Shown: positions 50,902-59,056 of the stretch, one piece after another
How the letters are laid out: every line of letters starts with the position of its first letter
Numbering within the stretch: position 1 is the stretch's first letter
NCBI GenBank assembly: GCA_963837105.1
Contig: CAWIMG010000035.1
Coordinates: 128,240 to 192,239 of the forward strand
DNA from: UBA9676 sp963837105
Lineage (GTDB): Bacteria > Actinomycetota > Actinomycetes > Streptosporangiales > Streptosporangiaceae
Length of the DNA stretch: 64,000 nucleotides
Direction of reading: 5' to 3'
The notes under the pieces: model-generated
Told to the model about the DNA's origin: nothing
The model's database searches: none
Seen by the model: the letters and a program-made list of their open reading frames with translations, nothing else
Translations under genes and position numbers: made by a program

Positions 50902-51579
50902 GTGCTGCCGCTGCATCTGAATGTACAGGCGGGCCGGCCCCTGTCCGTCCTGGCGATCGGGGCACACCCCGACGACATCGAGATCGGCGCGGGCGGGACG
51001 CTGCTCAGCCTCGCCGAGGCCCAGCCGGGGCTGCGGGCACATTACCTCGTGCTGACCGGGGCCGCCGAGCGTCACCAGGAGACGCGCGGCGCGGCGAGCG
51101 CCTTCCTGCCAGCGGCGGATCTCACGATCGAACTGCACGAACTGCCAGAAGGCAGGCTGCCCGCCGTTTGGGGCCTGGTGAAGGATGTCCTGGAGAAGGT
51201 GGCGAGATCCTGCTCGCCCGACCTCATCCTCGCCCCATCGCGTGCCGACGCCCACCAGGATCACCGGACCATCGGCGAGATCGTGCCAACCGTGTTCCGC
51301 GACCAGCTCTGCCTCGCCTACGAGATCCCGAAGTGGGACGGTGACCTCGGCCAGCCGTCGACGTACTTCCCGCTGTCGGCCGAGATGGTCAGGCGCAAGG
51401 TCGAGCTTCTGCACAAATGCTTTCCGTCGCAGCGAGCTCGGGACTGGTGGGATGACGAAGTCTTCCTGGGAATGGCGAGACTGCGCGGAATGGAGTGCCG
51501 GGCGCCCTACGCCGAGGCATTCGCCTGCACCAAGTCAGTGATACTGCCCCATGCCCTCGCGCGGGGCGGGGCGATGTGA
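50902..51579 (+). CDS. PIG-L family deacetylase
   Basis: 225-residue zinc hydrolase of the LmbE/PIG-L family, which removes N-acetyl or other acyl groups from sugars. The zinc ligands are in GAHPDDIEIGAGG (His and Asp, about residue 22) and in RADAHQDHRTIG (His). A GTG at 50902, 7 bases after the nucleotidyltransferase stop, gives the best N-terminus (MLPLHLNVQAGRPLSVLAIG), but no strong ribosome site is visible. In this operon it probably deacetylates an amino sugar or a modified sugar on the glycan precursor. Confidence 0.85.
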   Translation: MLPLHLNVQAGRPLSVLAIGAHPDDIEIGAGGTLLSLAEAQPGLRAHYLVLTGAAERHQETRGAASAFLPAADLTIELHELPEGRLPAVWGLVKDVLEKVARSCSPDLILAPSRADAHQDHRTIGEIVPTVFRDQLCLAYEIPKWDGDLGQPSTYFPLSAEMVRRKVELLHKCFPSQRARDWWDDEVFLGMARLRGMECRAPYAEAFACTKSVILPHALARGGAM

Positions 51580-51597
51580 GGAAGCAAGGGAATCTGT

Positions 51598-52539
51598 ATG
51601 TCTGTCTTCGTGGACCTGAACGTGCCTGCCGATGAACTGCGGCAGACCCTCTATGACGGAAACTTGATCATCCTGACCCGCCTGAAGGCGGTCGGTGAGT
51701 TGGTCGACTACACCCGCGACCAGCTCGCCGAGCTGTTCAAGCCGTACGACCCGGAGCACGCCCACGAGCACTTCGACCCGCCCGAGATGGCCAAGATGCT
51801 CGGCTCGTGGAAGCCACGCTTTATCCACGCCGGGAGGTCGAAGCGCCTGGTCTGCGACATCATCACCGAAGCCGGCTTCGCGGCCGACCGTACGCACTTC
51901 GATGTGCCTAAGCCGCGCACGTCTTTTCCGATGGGGCACCTCACCACCGGGGTGGCGTTCGCCTTCCCATGGCATCGCGACGCCTGGTACAGCGCGCCGG
52001 CCCAGCAAATTAACTGGTGGCTTCCGATCTTCGCCGCCCGCCCGGATAACTCCATGAGTTTCGACCTGGCCAGCTTCGATCAGGCGGTTCCCAACAGCTC
52101 GGGCACGTTCGACTACTACCGGAACAACGCCCAGCGGCTGACCACCGCTGCGCAGGCGACCGCGGCACAGGTCACCAAGGAGCAGCAGGCCCGGCCGGGC
52201 GCCATCGACCACAAGCCTGCCCACGACCTCGTGGTGCTCCCGGCTCCCGGGGCGGTACTGCTCTTCTCCGGGGCCCAGCTGCACACCTCTATCCCGAACA
52301 CCTCCGGGTGCGCTCGCTACAGCATCGACTTCCGCACGGTCGATGCCATGGACCTGCTGGCGGGGCGCGGGGCGCCGCTGGTGGACGTCCACTGCACGGG
52401 AACGTCGATACGGGACTTCCACAACATCGCCGACGGCAGCACTTTCGACGAGGCGACCGTCACCAGGCTGTTCGGGGCGCCGCCGTCCGACGCGATGCTG
52501 GTGTTCAGTGCGCCTGAAGCGGGTCGCTCGGCGCAATAG
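51598..52539 (+). CDS. Fe(II)/2-oxoglutarate dioxygenase-like protein (phytanoyl-CoA dioxygenase type)
   Basis: 313-residue protein. A facial-triad pattern is visible: HxD in FPWHRDAWYSAP (about residue 125), the distal His in GAQLHTSIPN (about 230), and the 2-oxoglutarate-binding Arg in CARYSIDFRTV. The double-stranded beta-helix region contains INWWLPIF and PGAVLLFSGAQLH. Members hydroxylate or otherwise oxidise small molecules, and here a sugar intermediate is the likely substrate. It starts 18 bases after the deacetylase; AGGAAGCAAGGG-like bases precede the ATG. Confidence 0.78.
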   Translation: MSVFVDLNVPADELRQTLYDGNLIILTRLKAVGELVDYTRDQLAELFKPYDPEHAHEHFDPPEMAKMLGSWKPRFIHAGRSKRLVCDIITEAGFAADRTHFDVPKPRTSFPMGHLTTGVAFAFPWHRDAWYSAPAQQINWWLPIFAARPDNSMSFDLASFDQAVPNSSGTFDYYRNNAQRLTTAAQATAAQVTKEQQARPGAIDHKPAHDLVVLPAPGAVLLFSGAQLHTSIPNTSGCARYSIDFRTVDAMDLLAGRGAPLVDVHCTGTSIRDFHNIADGSTFDEATVTRLFGAPPSDAMLVFSAPEAGRSAQ

Positions 52540-52623
52540 GTCTGACCTCCGGCTTCCGCGCCTGGCCCGGGGAGCCGTGGGCGTGGCGGTCCGGCCGTTC
52601 GTAGACGCGGGAGGCACGTGCAC

Positions 52624-53418
52624 ATGATGGACGAGCAAACCGTCCAGGGGTTCTGGCAGGAGCACGCGTGTGGTGATGATCAGGTCGGTGGGCTTCACCA
52701 GCGCTTCCACGACGACTACGAGAAGTTCTTTACCGACTACGACCATTTCCGCTATCAGAACGAACGGCACCTGCCGGCCTGCATCGATGGCCTGAACGTG
52801 GCCGGTAAGCAGGTGCTCGAGATCGGCCTGGGCGAGGGGTCCGACTCGGAACTCCTGATCCGCCACGGTGCTCGCTGGTCGGGAGCCGACCTGACCGCCG
52901 AGTCCATTGCGCGGGTCCAGACCCGGTTGACGCTGCGGGAGCTTCCTTACGAAGAGCTGCGGCAGGCCAGCGTGCTCGACCTGCCGTTCCCCGACAACGC
53001 CTTCGACATGGTGTTCAGCCACGGCGTCCTGCATCACGTGCCTGACATCAAGCAAGCCCAGAAGGAACTACACCGGGTCCTCCACCCCGGCGGGGAACTG
53101 GTGATCATGATGTACGCCCGCTGGTCGCTGAACTACCTGGTGTCGATCGGCTTGATCCGGCGCGATGCCCTGCTCGCGACGTATCCGCTCGCCCAGGCGG
53201 GAGTGCTGAAGACCGACGGCGGGCGCGGGATGCTGGCCAGCCACCTTGCCAACGCCAAGGCAATGGGCCTGTTCCGCTACCTGCGCCTGCAGGAGTTCAC
53301 CCACCACAACACCGACGGGCCGGCGAACCCGTATGCCCTGGTATATGACCGCCGACGGATCGAACAGGACTTCACGAAAGAAGGTAGGAAGTCATGCGTG
53401 TGGCGATCAACCTCCTGA
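52624..53418 (+). CDS. SAM-dependent methyltransferase (methyltransf_11 type)
   Basis: 264-residue class I methyltransferase. Motif I is VLEIGLGEGSDSELLIRHGA (about residue 64), motif II LDLPFPDNAFDMVFSHGVLH, followed by RVLHPGGELVIMMYARWSLN. ATG 52624 has GGGAGG 9 bases upstream. The last 25 bases overlap the next gene in another frame, and the end (EGRKSCVWRSTS) does not look like the family C-terminus, which usually continues; it may be trimmed. Substrate probably a sugar hydroxyl or carboxyl group of the glycan. Confidence 0.82.
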   Translation: MMDEQTVQGFWQEHACGDDQVGGLHQRFHDDYEKFFTDYDHFRYQNERHLPACIDGLNVAGKQVLEIGLGEGSDSELLIRHGARWSGADLTAESIARVQTRLTLRELPYEELRQASVLDLPFPDNAFDMVFSHGVLHHVPDIKQAQKELHRVLHPGGELVIMMYARWSLNYLVSIGLIRRDALLATYPLAQAGVLKTDGGRGMLASHLANAKAMGLFRYLRLQEFTHHNTDGPANPYALVYDRRRIEQDFTKEGRKSCVWRSTS

Positions 53419-54542
53419 CCGACCACCCCGACGCGCCATCGGGAGCTCACTGGTGCTGGACCCGGGTGGTCCCCGAGATGGCCAAGCGGCTCGAGTTCGG
53501 CGAGGAACTGCACCTGCTGGTCAGCCCGAAGTCGCGGCACCTCCACGAGGGATACGGGCCGAACGTCTTCTACATCACCTACCCGTGGTCGAACGAGCAG
53601 CGCATATTGCGCACGCTCTCCGAGCATCTCTATACGCCCGTGCGCTTGCCGCTTAGCGGCATCGACGTCTTCGTCACCCTGATAGCGCCGCTCCTGAAAA
53701 TCCCGAGGGCGCAGGTTATCCACATGAAGACGATGCACGCGTTCACCGCGCCCGACTCGCTCACTCCGCTGGCCCTTGCCTACCGCCGGATGAATTACTC
53801 CCGTTCCGCGCGCGCCGCAGACGCGGTCATCGTCAACTCTGAGAGCCTGCGCTCCGAGGTCGAGCGCTACCTGAATGTTGACCTGCGCAAATTCAGGCTT
53901 ATCTACGAGGCGGTCGACCACGACCTTTTCCGGCAAGGTGATGCGGCTGAGGCTCGCGCGCGGGTTGCTTCGTACGGTGTCACAAAGCCATTCGTGTTGT
54001 TCGTTTCCTCGCTGTGGAAGTACAAGAACTGTGACGGATTGCTGCGGGCCTGGGCACTGGCCCGCAGCGAGTTCGGGGATCGCCAATTGGCAATCGTCGG
54101 CAAAGGGCGAGACGAAGGGTATGTCGCTCAACTGCACTCACTCGCCGCCGAACTGGGTATCTCGCGAGACGTCGTCTTTGTCGGTGGCGTTCCGCTGGAG
54201 GAGACTGTCCGGTTCTACCAAGCAGCCGATGCGCTAGCGTACCCATCTCTAAACGAGACCTTCGGTCTTCCGATCCTCGAGGCCATGGCCTGTGGCTGCC
54301 CGGTTGTGACCTCGGACATCAGCGCTATGCCGGAAACCGCAGGCGGAGCCGCGGTACTGTGCGACCCCACGGATCCGGGGTCCATCGCCCGCGCCCTCAT
54401 CGAGGCAGTAGGGCCCGGCCGCGACCGCTTGCGCGACAAGGGACTCAGCCGAGCCAAGCAGTTCACCTGGGCCGCGACGGCCGCGTCGACCCTTGACGTA
54501 TACCGCGAGGTTGCCGAGCGTCGACGTCATGCACACCGATGA
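53394..54542 (+). CDS. Glycosyltransferase family 4
   Basis: 382-residue GT-B glycosyltransferase. The C-terminal donor domain carries PFVLFVSSLWKYKNCDGLLR (about residue 199), VVFVGGVPLEETVRFYQAAD and YPSLNETFGLPILEAMACGC with the conserved E-x7-E motif. The N-terminal domain starts MRVAINLLTDHPDAPSG. It would add a sugar from a nucleotide donor to the lipid-linked repeat unit at the inner membrane face. It is the last gene of the operon from promoter B; the 244 bases that follow hold promoter C. Confidence 0.9.
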   Translation: MRVAINLLTDHPDAPSGAHWCWTRVVPEMAKRLEFGEELHLLVSPKSRHLHEGYGPNVFYITYPWSNEQRILRTLSEHLYTPVRLPLSGIDVFVTLIAPLLKIPRAQVIHMKTMHAFTAPDSLTPLALAYRRMNYSRSARAADAVIVNSESLRSEVERYLNVDLRKFRLIYEAVDHDLFRQGDAAEARARVASYGVTKPFVLFVSSLWKYKNCDGLLRAWALARSEFGDRQLAIVGKGRDEGYVAQLHSLAAELGISRDVVFVGGVPLEETVRFYQAADALAYPSLNETFGLPILEAMACGCPVVTSDISAMPETAGGAAVLCDPTDPGSIARALIEAVGPGRDRLRDKGLSRAKQFTWAATAASTLDVYREVAERRRHAHR

Positions 54543-54707
54543 CCCCCGGCTCAGCAGGGCACCAGTCCGGCGGGCGAAGCCGTTGCACCGGCCACCGGCG
54601 GGTCCACCCCGAGCGCCTGCGTGACCTAGGCCCCGGCCCGGTCATCACTCGCGGTCGGCCATCGGTTCCCAACTCCACCTGCATGCCGGCATCGTGACCG
54701 GTAACGT

Positions 54708-54734
54708 GTCAACCTGTTCGGCTGCCAAGGCGTC
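54708..54734 (+). promoter_or_regulatory. ECF-type promoter of the first exported-protein unit (site C)
   Basis: GTCAACC (54708-54714), 16 bases, CGTC (54731-54734), about 50 bases before the TTG start at 54787. From the spacer to about 12 bases past CGTC it matches site D at 57185, consistent with duplication of promoter and gene together. Confidence 0.6.
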
Positions 54735-54786
54735 CTATGCCTGAGGGCTCAACTCAGTTTTTGCAGGGTGGGAAAGCGAGACGTCA

Positions 54787-56493
54787 TTGAGCAGACATTC
54801 CCCGGCTCGCCGTCGGCCGTCCGGTGCAATCGAGACAGGCTCCAATCCTGAGCTGGCAGGCCCAGGGGGGCCGCTGGGGACGCTGAGCCGGAGAAATATC
54901 TTCAAGAGTGCGGCCGGGGTGGCCGCCGCAGGGGTGGCCGGGGGAGCCGTGCTTTCCCAGGTTGCCGCTTCTCCGGCGAAAGCCGTAACAAGTACCGGAG
55001 CCGCCCTCTTGGCGACGACCGTGGAGCAGGGCGCCTTGGCGCCCGCTGTGGTCAGCCTGGCGGACGCGGCAACGATAGCCGTGGATGCCTCGCTCGGCAA
55101 CGACTTCCGAGTGACCATCGCCGGGAACCGGACCATGGGCAACCCGGTTAACCCGGTGGACGGGCAAAAGGTCACCTTCCAGATGACCCAGGGCACAGGC
55201 GGGCCGTTCACGCTGTCCTGGGCTAATGGTTACCAATTCTCCGCCGCCCTGCCCCAGCCCACGCTTAGCACCGCGGCAGGGCAGACCGACCTGTGCTGTT
55301 TCATCTACAACCAGGCCAAGGGCAAGTGGCTGTTCGCCGCGTTCGTGCCCGGGTTTAACGGGGTCGTCGTGACCCCGCCACCGCCGGGCACCTACCGGCT
55401 GTTCCCGTCCACGGACGGGCCGTCCAGTCCCGTCTCCTATTCCGGCGCGTTCACGTGCGGTGTGATCTGGGGGGTTACGGCCGGTGGTTGCTGGCTGGAC
55501 GGCTACTGGTGGTGGGTGTGCCAGTCCGGCCAATCGACGGCGCCACAGAAGTTCGCGTTGTGGCAGGTCTACAACGGCCAACAGGGCACAGTGGTCGCCA
55601 ACAGCGTGGTCACATCTGGAACCCTCAACGCCGGGCAGTGGAACTACGTGAAGCTCTCGGCGCCGCTGCCCTTGGCGATGGGTGCCACGTACGTCGCGGC
55701 GACCGGATTCAACGGCAGCTTCCCGGATACCAACAACCAGTTCGGCAGCGGCGGCCCTTACAGTGGCGGGATCACGAAAGGCCCGCTGACCGCCTATTCC
55801 GACGCCTCAGGGACGCTCCCGTCGCCGTTCAAGACAGCCCAGGGCGTGTTCAGCGTGGCAAGCGCCGACCCGACGGCATACGTGCCGATCTACGGCTCCA
55901 GCTCGTGCAACTTCTGGATAGATGTCCTGGTTGACACCAATCCCCCAACGGGTACGTCGTACCGGCTATGGCCGAGCTACCCGACGCTCCCGGGGCACCT
56001 GGACTCGGACACCGCGGGCTATACCCTGGCGACGGAGTTCCAGCTCTCGGCGTCCTGCACGCTGAACAACATCTGGTTCTACTCCGCGTCCGGCGCGGGT
56101 GCGCTGCCGACAAGGTGCGCGATCTGGAATGTGGCCACTCAGGCCGTGGTCACGGGCACCGACAACACATCGCCATCCTGGTCGGGCGCGGCCGGGTCCG
56201 GCTGGGTGGCGTGCTCGTACAGCGGCGTCACGCTACCAGCCGGTGACTACAAGGTGGCGGTCTTCAATGGTGGCGGAGCGACCTGGTACCAGGCGACCAC
56301 CGGTTACTGGGGCAGCGGGGGGTCAGCGGCCGGCGGGATCACGGCTGGGCCAGTCACCGCGCCGGGAACCTCTGCCGCCACGGCCCCTGGCCAGGGCACA
56401 TATAACGCGGGCTCCTGGGCCTACCCGCAGAGCTACGCCCCCAGCGGCAACGGCGAGAACTTCTGGACCGATGTCGAGGTCACGCCCACATGA
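54787..56493 (+). CDS. Tat-exported surface protein with tandem DUF4082-like domains
   Basis: 568-residue exported protein. The N-terminus has a twin-arginine motif SRRNIFKSA followed by a hydrophobic AAGVAAAGVAGGAVL stretch and AxA site, so it is probably Tat-secreted. A beta-rich domain (about residues 75-195) precedes two repeats that look like DUF4082 modules, starting YRLFPSTDGPSSPVSYSG (about 203) and YRLWPSYPTLPGHLDSD (about 395). Each has a Trp/Tyr-rich core and an FWxDVxV ending. TTG start, aligned with the TTG of the paralogue at 57261. It probably acts at the cell surface or binds glycan; no catalytic site is seen. Confidence 0.72.
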   Translation: MSRHSPARRRPSGAIETGSNPELAGPGGPLGTLSRRNIFKSAAGVAAAGVAGGAVLSQVAASPAKAVTSTGAALLATTVEQGALAPAVVSLADAATIAVDASLGNDFRVTIAGNRTMGNPVNPVDGQKVTFQMTQGTGGPFTLSWANGYQFSAALPQPTLSTAAGQTDLCCFIYNQAKGKWLFAAFVPGFNGVVVTPPPPGTYRLFPSTDGPSSPVSYSGAFTCGVIWGVTAGGCWLDGYWWWVCQSGQSTAPQKFALWQVYNGQQGTVVANSVVTSGTLNAGQWNYVKLSAPLPLAMGATYVAATGFNGSFPDTNNQFGSGGPYSGGITKGPLTAYSDASGTLPSPFKTAQGVFSVASADPTAYVPIYGSSSCNFWIDVLVDTNPPTGTSYRLWPSYPTLPGHLDSDTAGYTLATEFQLSASCTLNNIWFYSASGAGALPTRCAIWNVATQAVVTGTDNTSPSWSGAAGSGWVACSYSGVTLPAGDYKVAVFNGGGATWYQATTGYWGSGGSAAGGITAGPVTAPGTSAATAPGQGTYNAGSWAYPQSYAPSGNGENFWTDVEVTPT

Positions 56494-57071
56494 CCAGGCT
56501 CTCGCGAACCGCCACGGTGCGGCATGCGCTGGGCCTGCTGGCCAGCCTGGCTGCCGTGGGCCTCGTTGGCTGCAATAACTCCGCAGCGCCCTCCGCTCCC
56601 GGGATCGCCGCTAGTCCGTCCCCGACGGGCAGTGCCGGCATTCGGCCCGCACCAGCACCGCCCGGCCCCGCTGAGCCCAAGACCCGGGCCGCCGCCCGCG
56701 CGGCTGCGGTGCGCTTCGACCGCCTCTACTTCGCCGGCCAGTTCGCGGCGGCATGGGACCTGTTGGCCCCCGCCGTGAAGCAGGAGGTCCCGCAGGGCAT
56801 CTGGGAGAGTGTGCACAACAGCTGCCCATCCGCCACGGCCGGGCAGGCCAGGATCAGGACCGTGACCCTCTTCGGCGATACCGCGATCGTTACCGAGACG
56901 CGCCCGGGAACCCGGGCGAAGCAACGCAGGAACACAGTTGTGTTCAGCTACGCGGACAACCACTGGGGCTACTCGCCCGGCGACCCGGGCATCTACCAGC
57001 ACGGGTCCGTCGCAGCCAATGTCGCTGCCGCGAAAGCGGCCGGTTTCTGCACCAGCTGGAAAGACTTCTGA
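56490..57071 (+). CDS. Putative lipoprotein
   Basis: 193-residue protein with a signal peptide and lipobox LVGC (Cys at about residue 28), so probably membrane-anchored outside the cell. A Pro/Ala/Ser linker (about 30-65) leads to a compact domain of about 125 residues (AAVRFDRLYFAGQFAAAWDL onward) resembling NTF2-like or DUF4878-type lipoprotein domains, with a Cys near the end. The ATG overlaps the stop of the exported protein (ATGA). They are expressed together from promoter C and may sit in one complex. Function unknown. Confidence 0.75.
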   Translation: MTRLSRTATVRHALGLLASLAAVGLVGCNNSAAPSAPGIAASPSPTGSAGIRPAPAPPGPAEPKTRAAARAAAVRFDRLYFAGQFAAAWDLLAPAVKQEVPQGIWESVHNSCPSATAGQARIRTVTLFGDTAIVTETRPGTRAKQRRNTVVFSYADNHWGYSPGDPGIYQHGSVAANVAAAKAAGFCTSWKDF

Positions 57072-57184
57072 CCGAAACCCGGGGTTCCGAATGATCAGGC
57101 TGTCGCCATCGCGATGACCCGGCGCCACGTGAGGACGTGTGCGCGGGGAGACCTGATGGAGGTGAAAGTAGTGGGTTGTGACGT

Positions 57185-57211
57185 GTGAACCAGGTCGGCG
57201 GCCTAGGCGTC
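57185..57211 (+). promoter_or_regulatory. ECF-type promoter of the second exported-protein unit (site D)
   Basis: GTGAACC (57185-57191), 16 bases, CGTC (57208-57211), about 50 bases before the TTG start at 57261. It is the duplicate of site C. GAGGAGGGAAAGCGAG just before the TTG is a strong ribosome site, shared in part with the first unit. Confidence 0.6.
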
Positions 57212-57260
57212 CTATGCCTAGGGGATCGACTCGGTTCCTGAGGAGGGAAAGCGAGACAAC

Positions 57261-57815
57261 TTGGGCGGGCTGCTCCCGACTCGCCGACGAGCGTCGGGTT
57301 CTCTTGAGGCAGGCTCCGATCCTGGCATGACGGGCACGAAGAGCCCGCGGGAGACGCTGAGCCGGAGGAACATCTTCAAAAGCGCCATCGGGGTAGCTGC
57401 CGGGGGTGCAGTTTTGGCCCAGGTGGCAGCCGCGCCGGCCTCGGCTGCCACCGTAGTGGCGCGGGCCACGACCGTCGAGCCTGGGGCGTTGGCGCCTGCC
57501 GTCGTTGCCCTTGCCGACGCGGCGACGATCGCCGTCGACGCCTCCCTCGGCAACGATTTCCGCGTGACCCTCGGCGGGAACCGCACGATGGGCACTCCGT
57601 CCAACGCAACCGGCGGGCAGCAGATCATCTTCCAGGTCACCCAGGGCTCAGGCGGGCCGTTCGTGCTGTCCTGGGGCAGCGGTTATGAGTTTTCCGCCGC
57701 ATTGCCGCAGCCTTCGCTCAGCACCACTGCGGGGCAGATTGACCTGCTGGGTTTCATCTATGATGCGGCTCGGGGTATGTGGCTGCTTGCCGCGTTCGTC
57801 AACGGGTTCGACTGA
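57261..57815 (+). CDS. Tat-exported protein, N-terminal half of a split paralogue
   Basis: 184 residues, closely similar to residues 1-195 of the exported protein at 54787: Tat motif SRRNIFKSAIGVAAGGAVLA, then ARATTVEPGALAPAVVALAD and the beta-rich domain ending MWLLAAFVNGFD. Where the first copy continues through a Pro-rich linker into DUF4082-like repeats, this one stops (TGA) and an ATG sharing the A starts the second half at 57815. This is translational coupling by TGATG. TTG start as in the first copy. Gene fission by loss of the linker is the simplest reading. Confidence 0.72.
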   Translation: MGGLLPTRRRASGSLEAGSDPGMTGTKSPRETLSRRNIFKSAIGVAAGGAVLAQVAAAPASAATVVARATTVEPGALAPAVVALADAATIAVDASLGNDFRVTLGGNRTMGTPSNATGGQQIIFQVTQGSGGPFVLSWGSGYEFSAALPQPSLSTTAGQIDLLGFIYDAARGMWLLAAFVNGFD

Positions 57816-59045
57816 TGGGCACCTACCGGCTGTTCCCGTCCACGAGCGGGCCATCCAGCCCGGTTTTCTACACCGGACCTTTCCTGGCCGGCGTGCTTTT
57901 CTGTGTCACCAGCAACTGCTGGTTCCAGGGCTACTGGTGGTGGGTCTGCCCGTCCGGCCAGTCGACGGCGCCGCAGAAGTTCGCGCTGTGGCAGGTCTAC
58001 GGTGCGGGGCAGGGCAACCTGCTCCCAGGAAGCGTGGTCACCTCAGGAAGCCTGACGGCAGGACAGTGGAACTACATCCCGCTGCCGGCCCCGCTCCAGT
58101 TGAGCATCGGCAACGTATCGGGGGTCGGTGCCGCCGTCTACGAGGCCGTGACGGGATTCAGCAACAGCTTCCCGATCACCAGCAGCCAGTTCGGCGTCGG
58201 TGGTACCTACGCGTCCGGCATCACGAGCGGGCCGCTTTTCGCATATTCGGACCAGGGCGCGTCAGCGCCCTGCCCAGCAGCCCCCACCGCGTTCCAGGGC
58301 TCCTTCGGCGTCAGCGGCACCGACCCGTCGGTCAGCCTGCCGGCGCAAGGCTCAGGCTCCTCGAATTTCTGGATGGACCTCCAGGTCAGCACCGACACAC
58401 CGGGCGGCTATAACGGGTCGTACAGGCTGTGGCCGAACTACCCCACGGTGTTCCCGACCCAGCCCCGACGATTGACACCCAAGCACAGACCGTCGCGCAC
58501 GCAGTTCTCCCTGTCACAGCCCTGCACCCTGGATAACGTGTGGTTCTACAGCGCGCCGTTCGCCGTGGACCTGCCGGCGCAGCACCCAGATATGGAACGC
58601 CAGCACGCAGACTCTGGTCAGCGGGACGAACCTGACAGCATCCTGGTCAGGGGCGGTAGCCAGCGGGTGGGTGGCCAACTCCTACAGCGGCAAGAACATC
58701 GTCCTGCCAGCTGGTAAGTACATCGCCACCATCTACTACGGTGGCGGCCACGTGTTCTACATGGAGTCACGGGGCTACTTCGGCGCGCATGGCGGCGATA
58801 CCGGGCCTGCCACCAACGGCATGACTAACGGTCCGCTCCTTCGTCCCCCTCCCTGGCGAATGCGTTCAACCCGCCGGGCGGAAACAGTTGTTATTACGTG
58901 GGCAGCAGTGGCCCCACGTATCCCAATGCATGGGACAGCGAGGACGGCGGGGAAAGTCGTTGGGTGGATGTCGAGGTCACCCCAGGCGGGACCACGTCAC
59001 CGCCGGCCGCGACCCTCTGGCGCCTTCCTCGTGTTTTTCCCGTGA
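57815..59045 (+). pseudogene. C-terminal half of the split paralogue (DUF4082-like repeats), two frameshifts
   Basis: Starts MGTYRLFPSTSGPSSPVFYT and runs parallel to the repeats of the first copy. Near 58590 the frame shifts by one base (after FAVDLPAQ, continuing IWNASTQTLVSGTNLTASWS in the next frame). Near 58845 it shifts back (SPSLANAFNPPGGNSCYYVG). Both shifts lie in stretches where the first copy aligns well, so one added and one lost base explain them. The end WVDVEVTPGG matches the first copy's FWTDVEVTPT, but no stop follows at once in that frame. The 59045 end is approximate. Confidence 0.6.
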
Positions 59046-59056
59046 GAGGGGGATGC

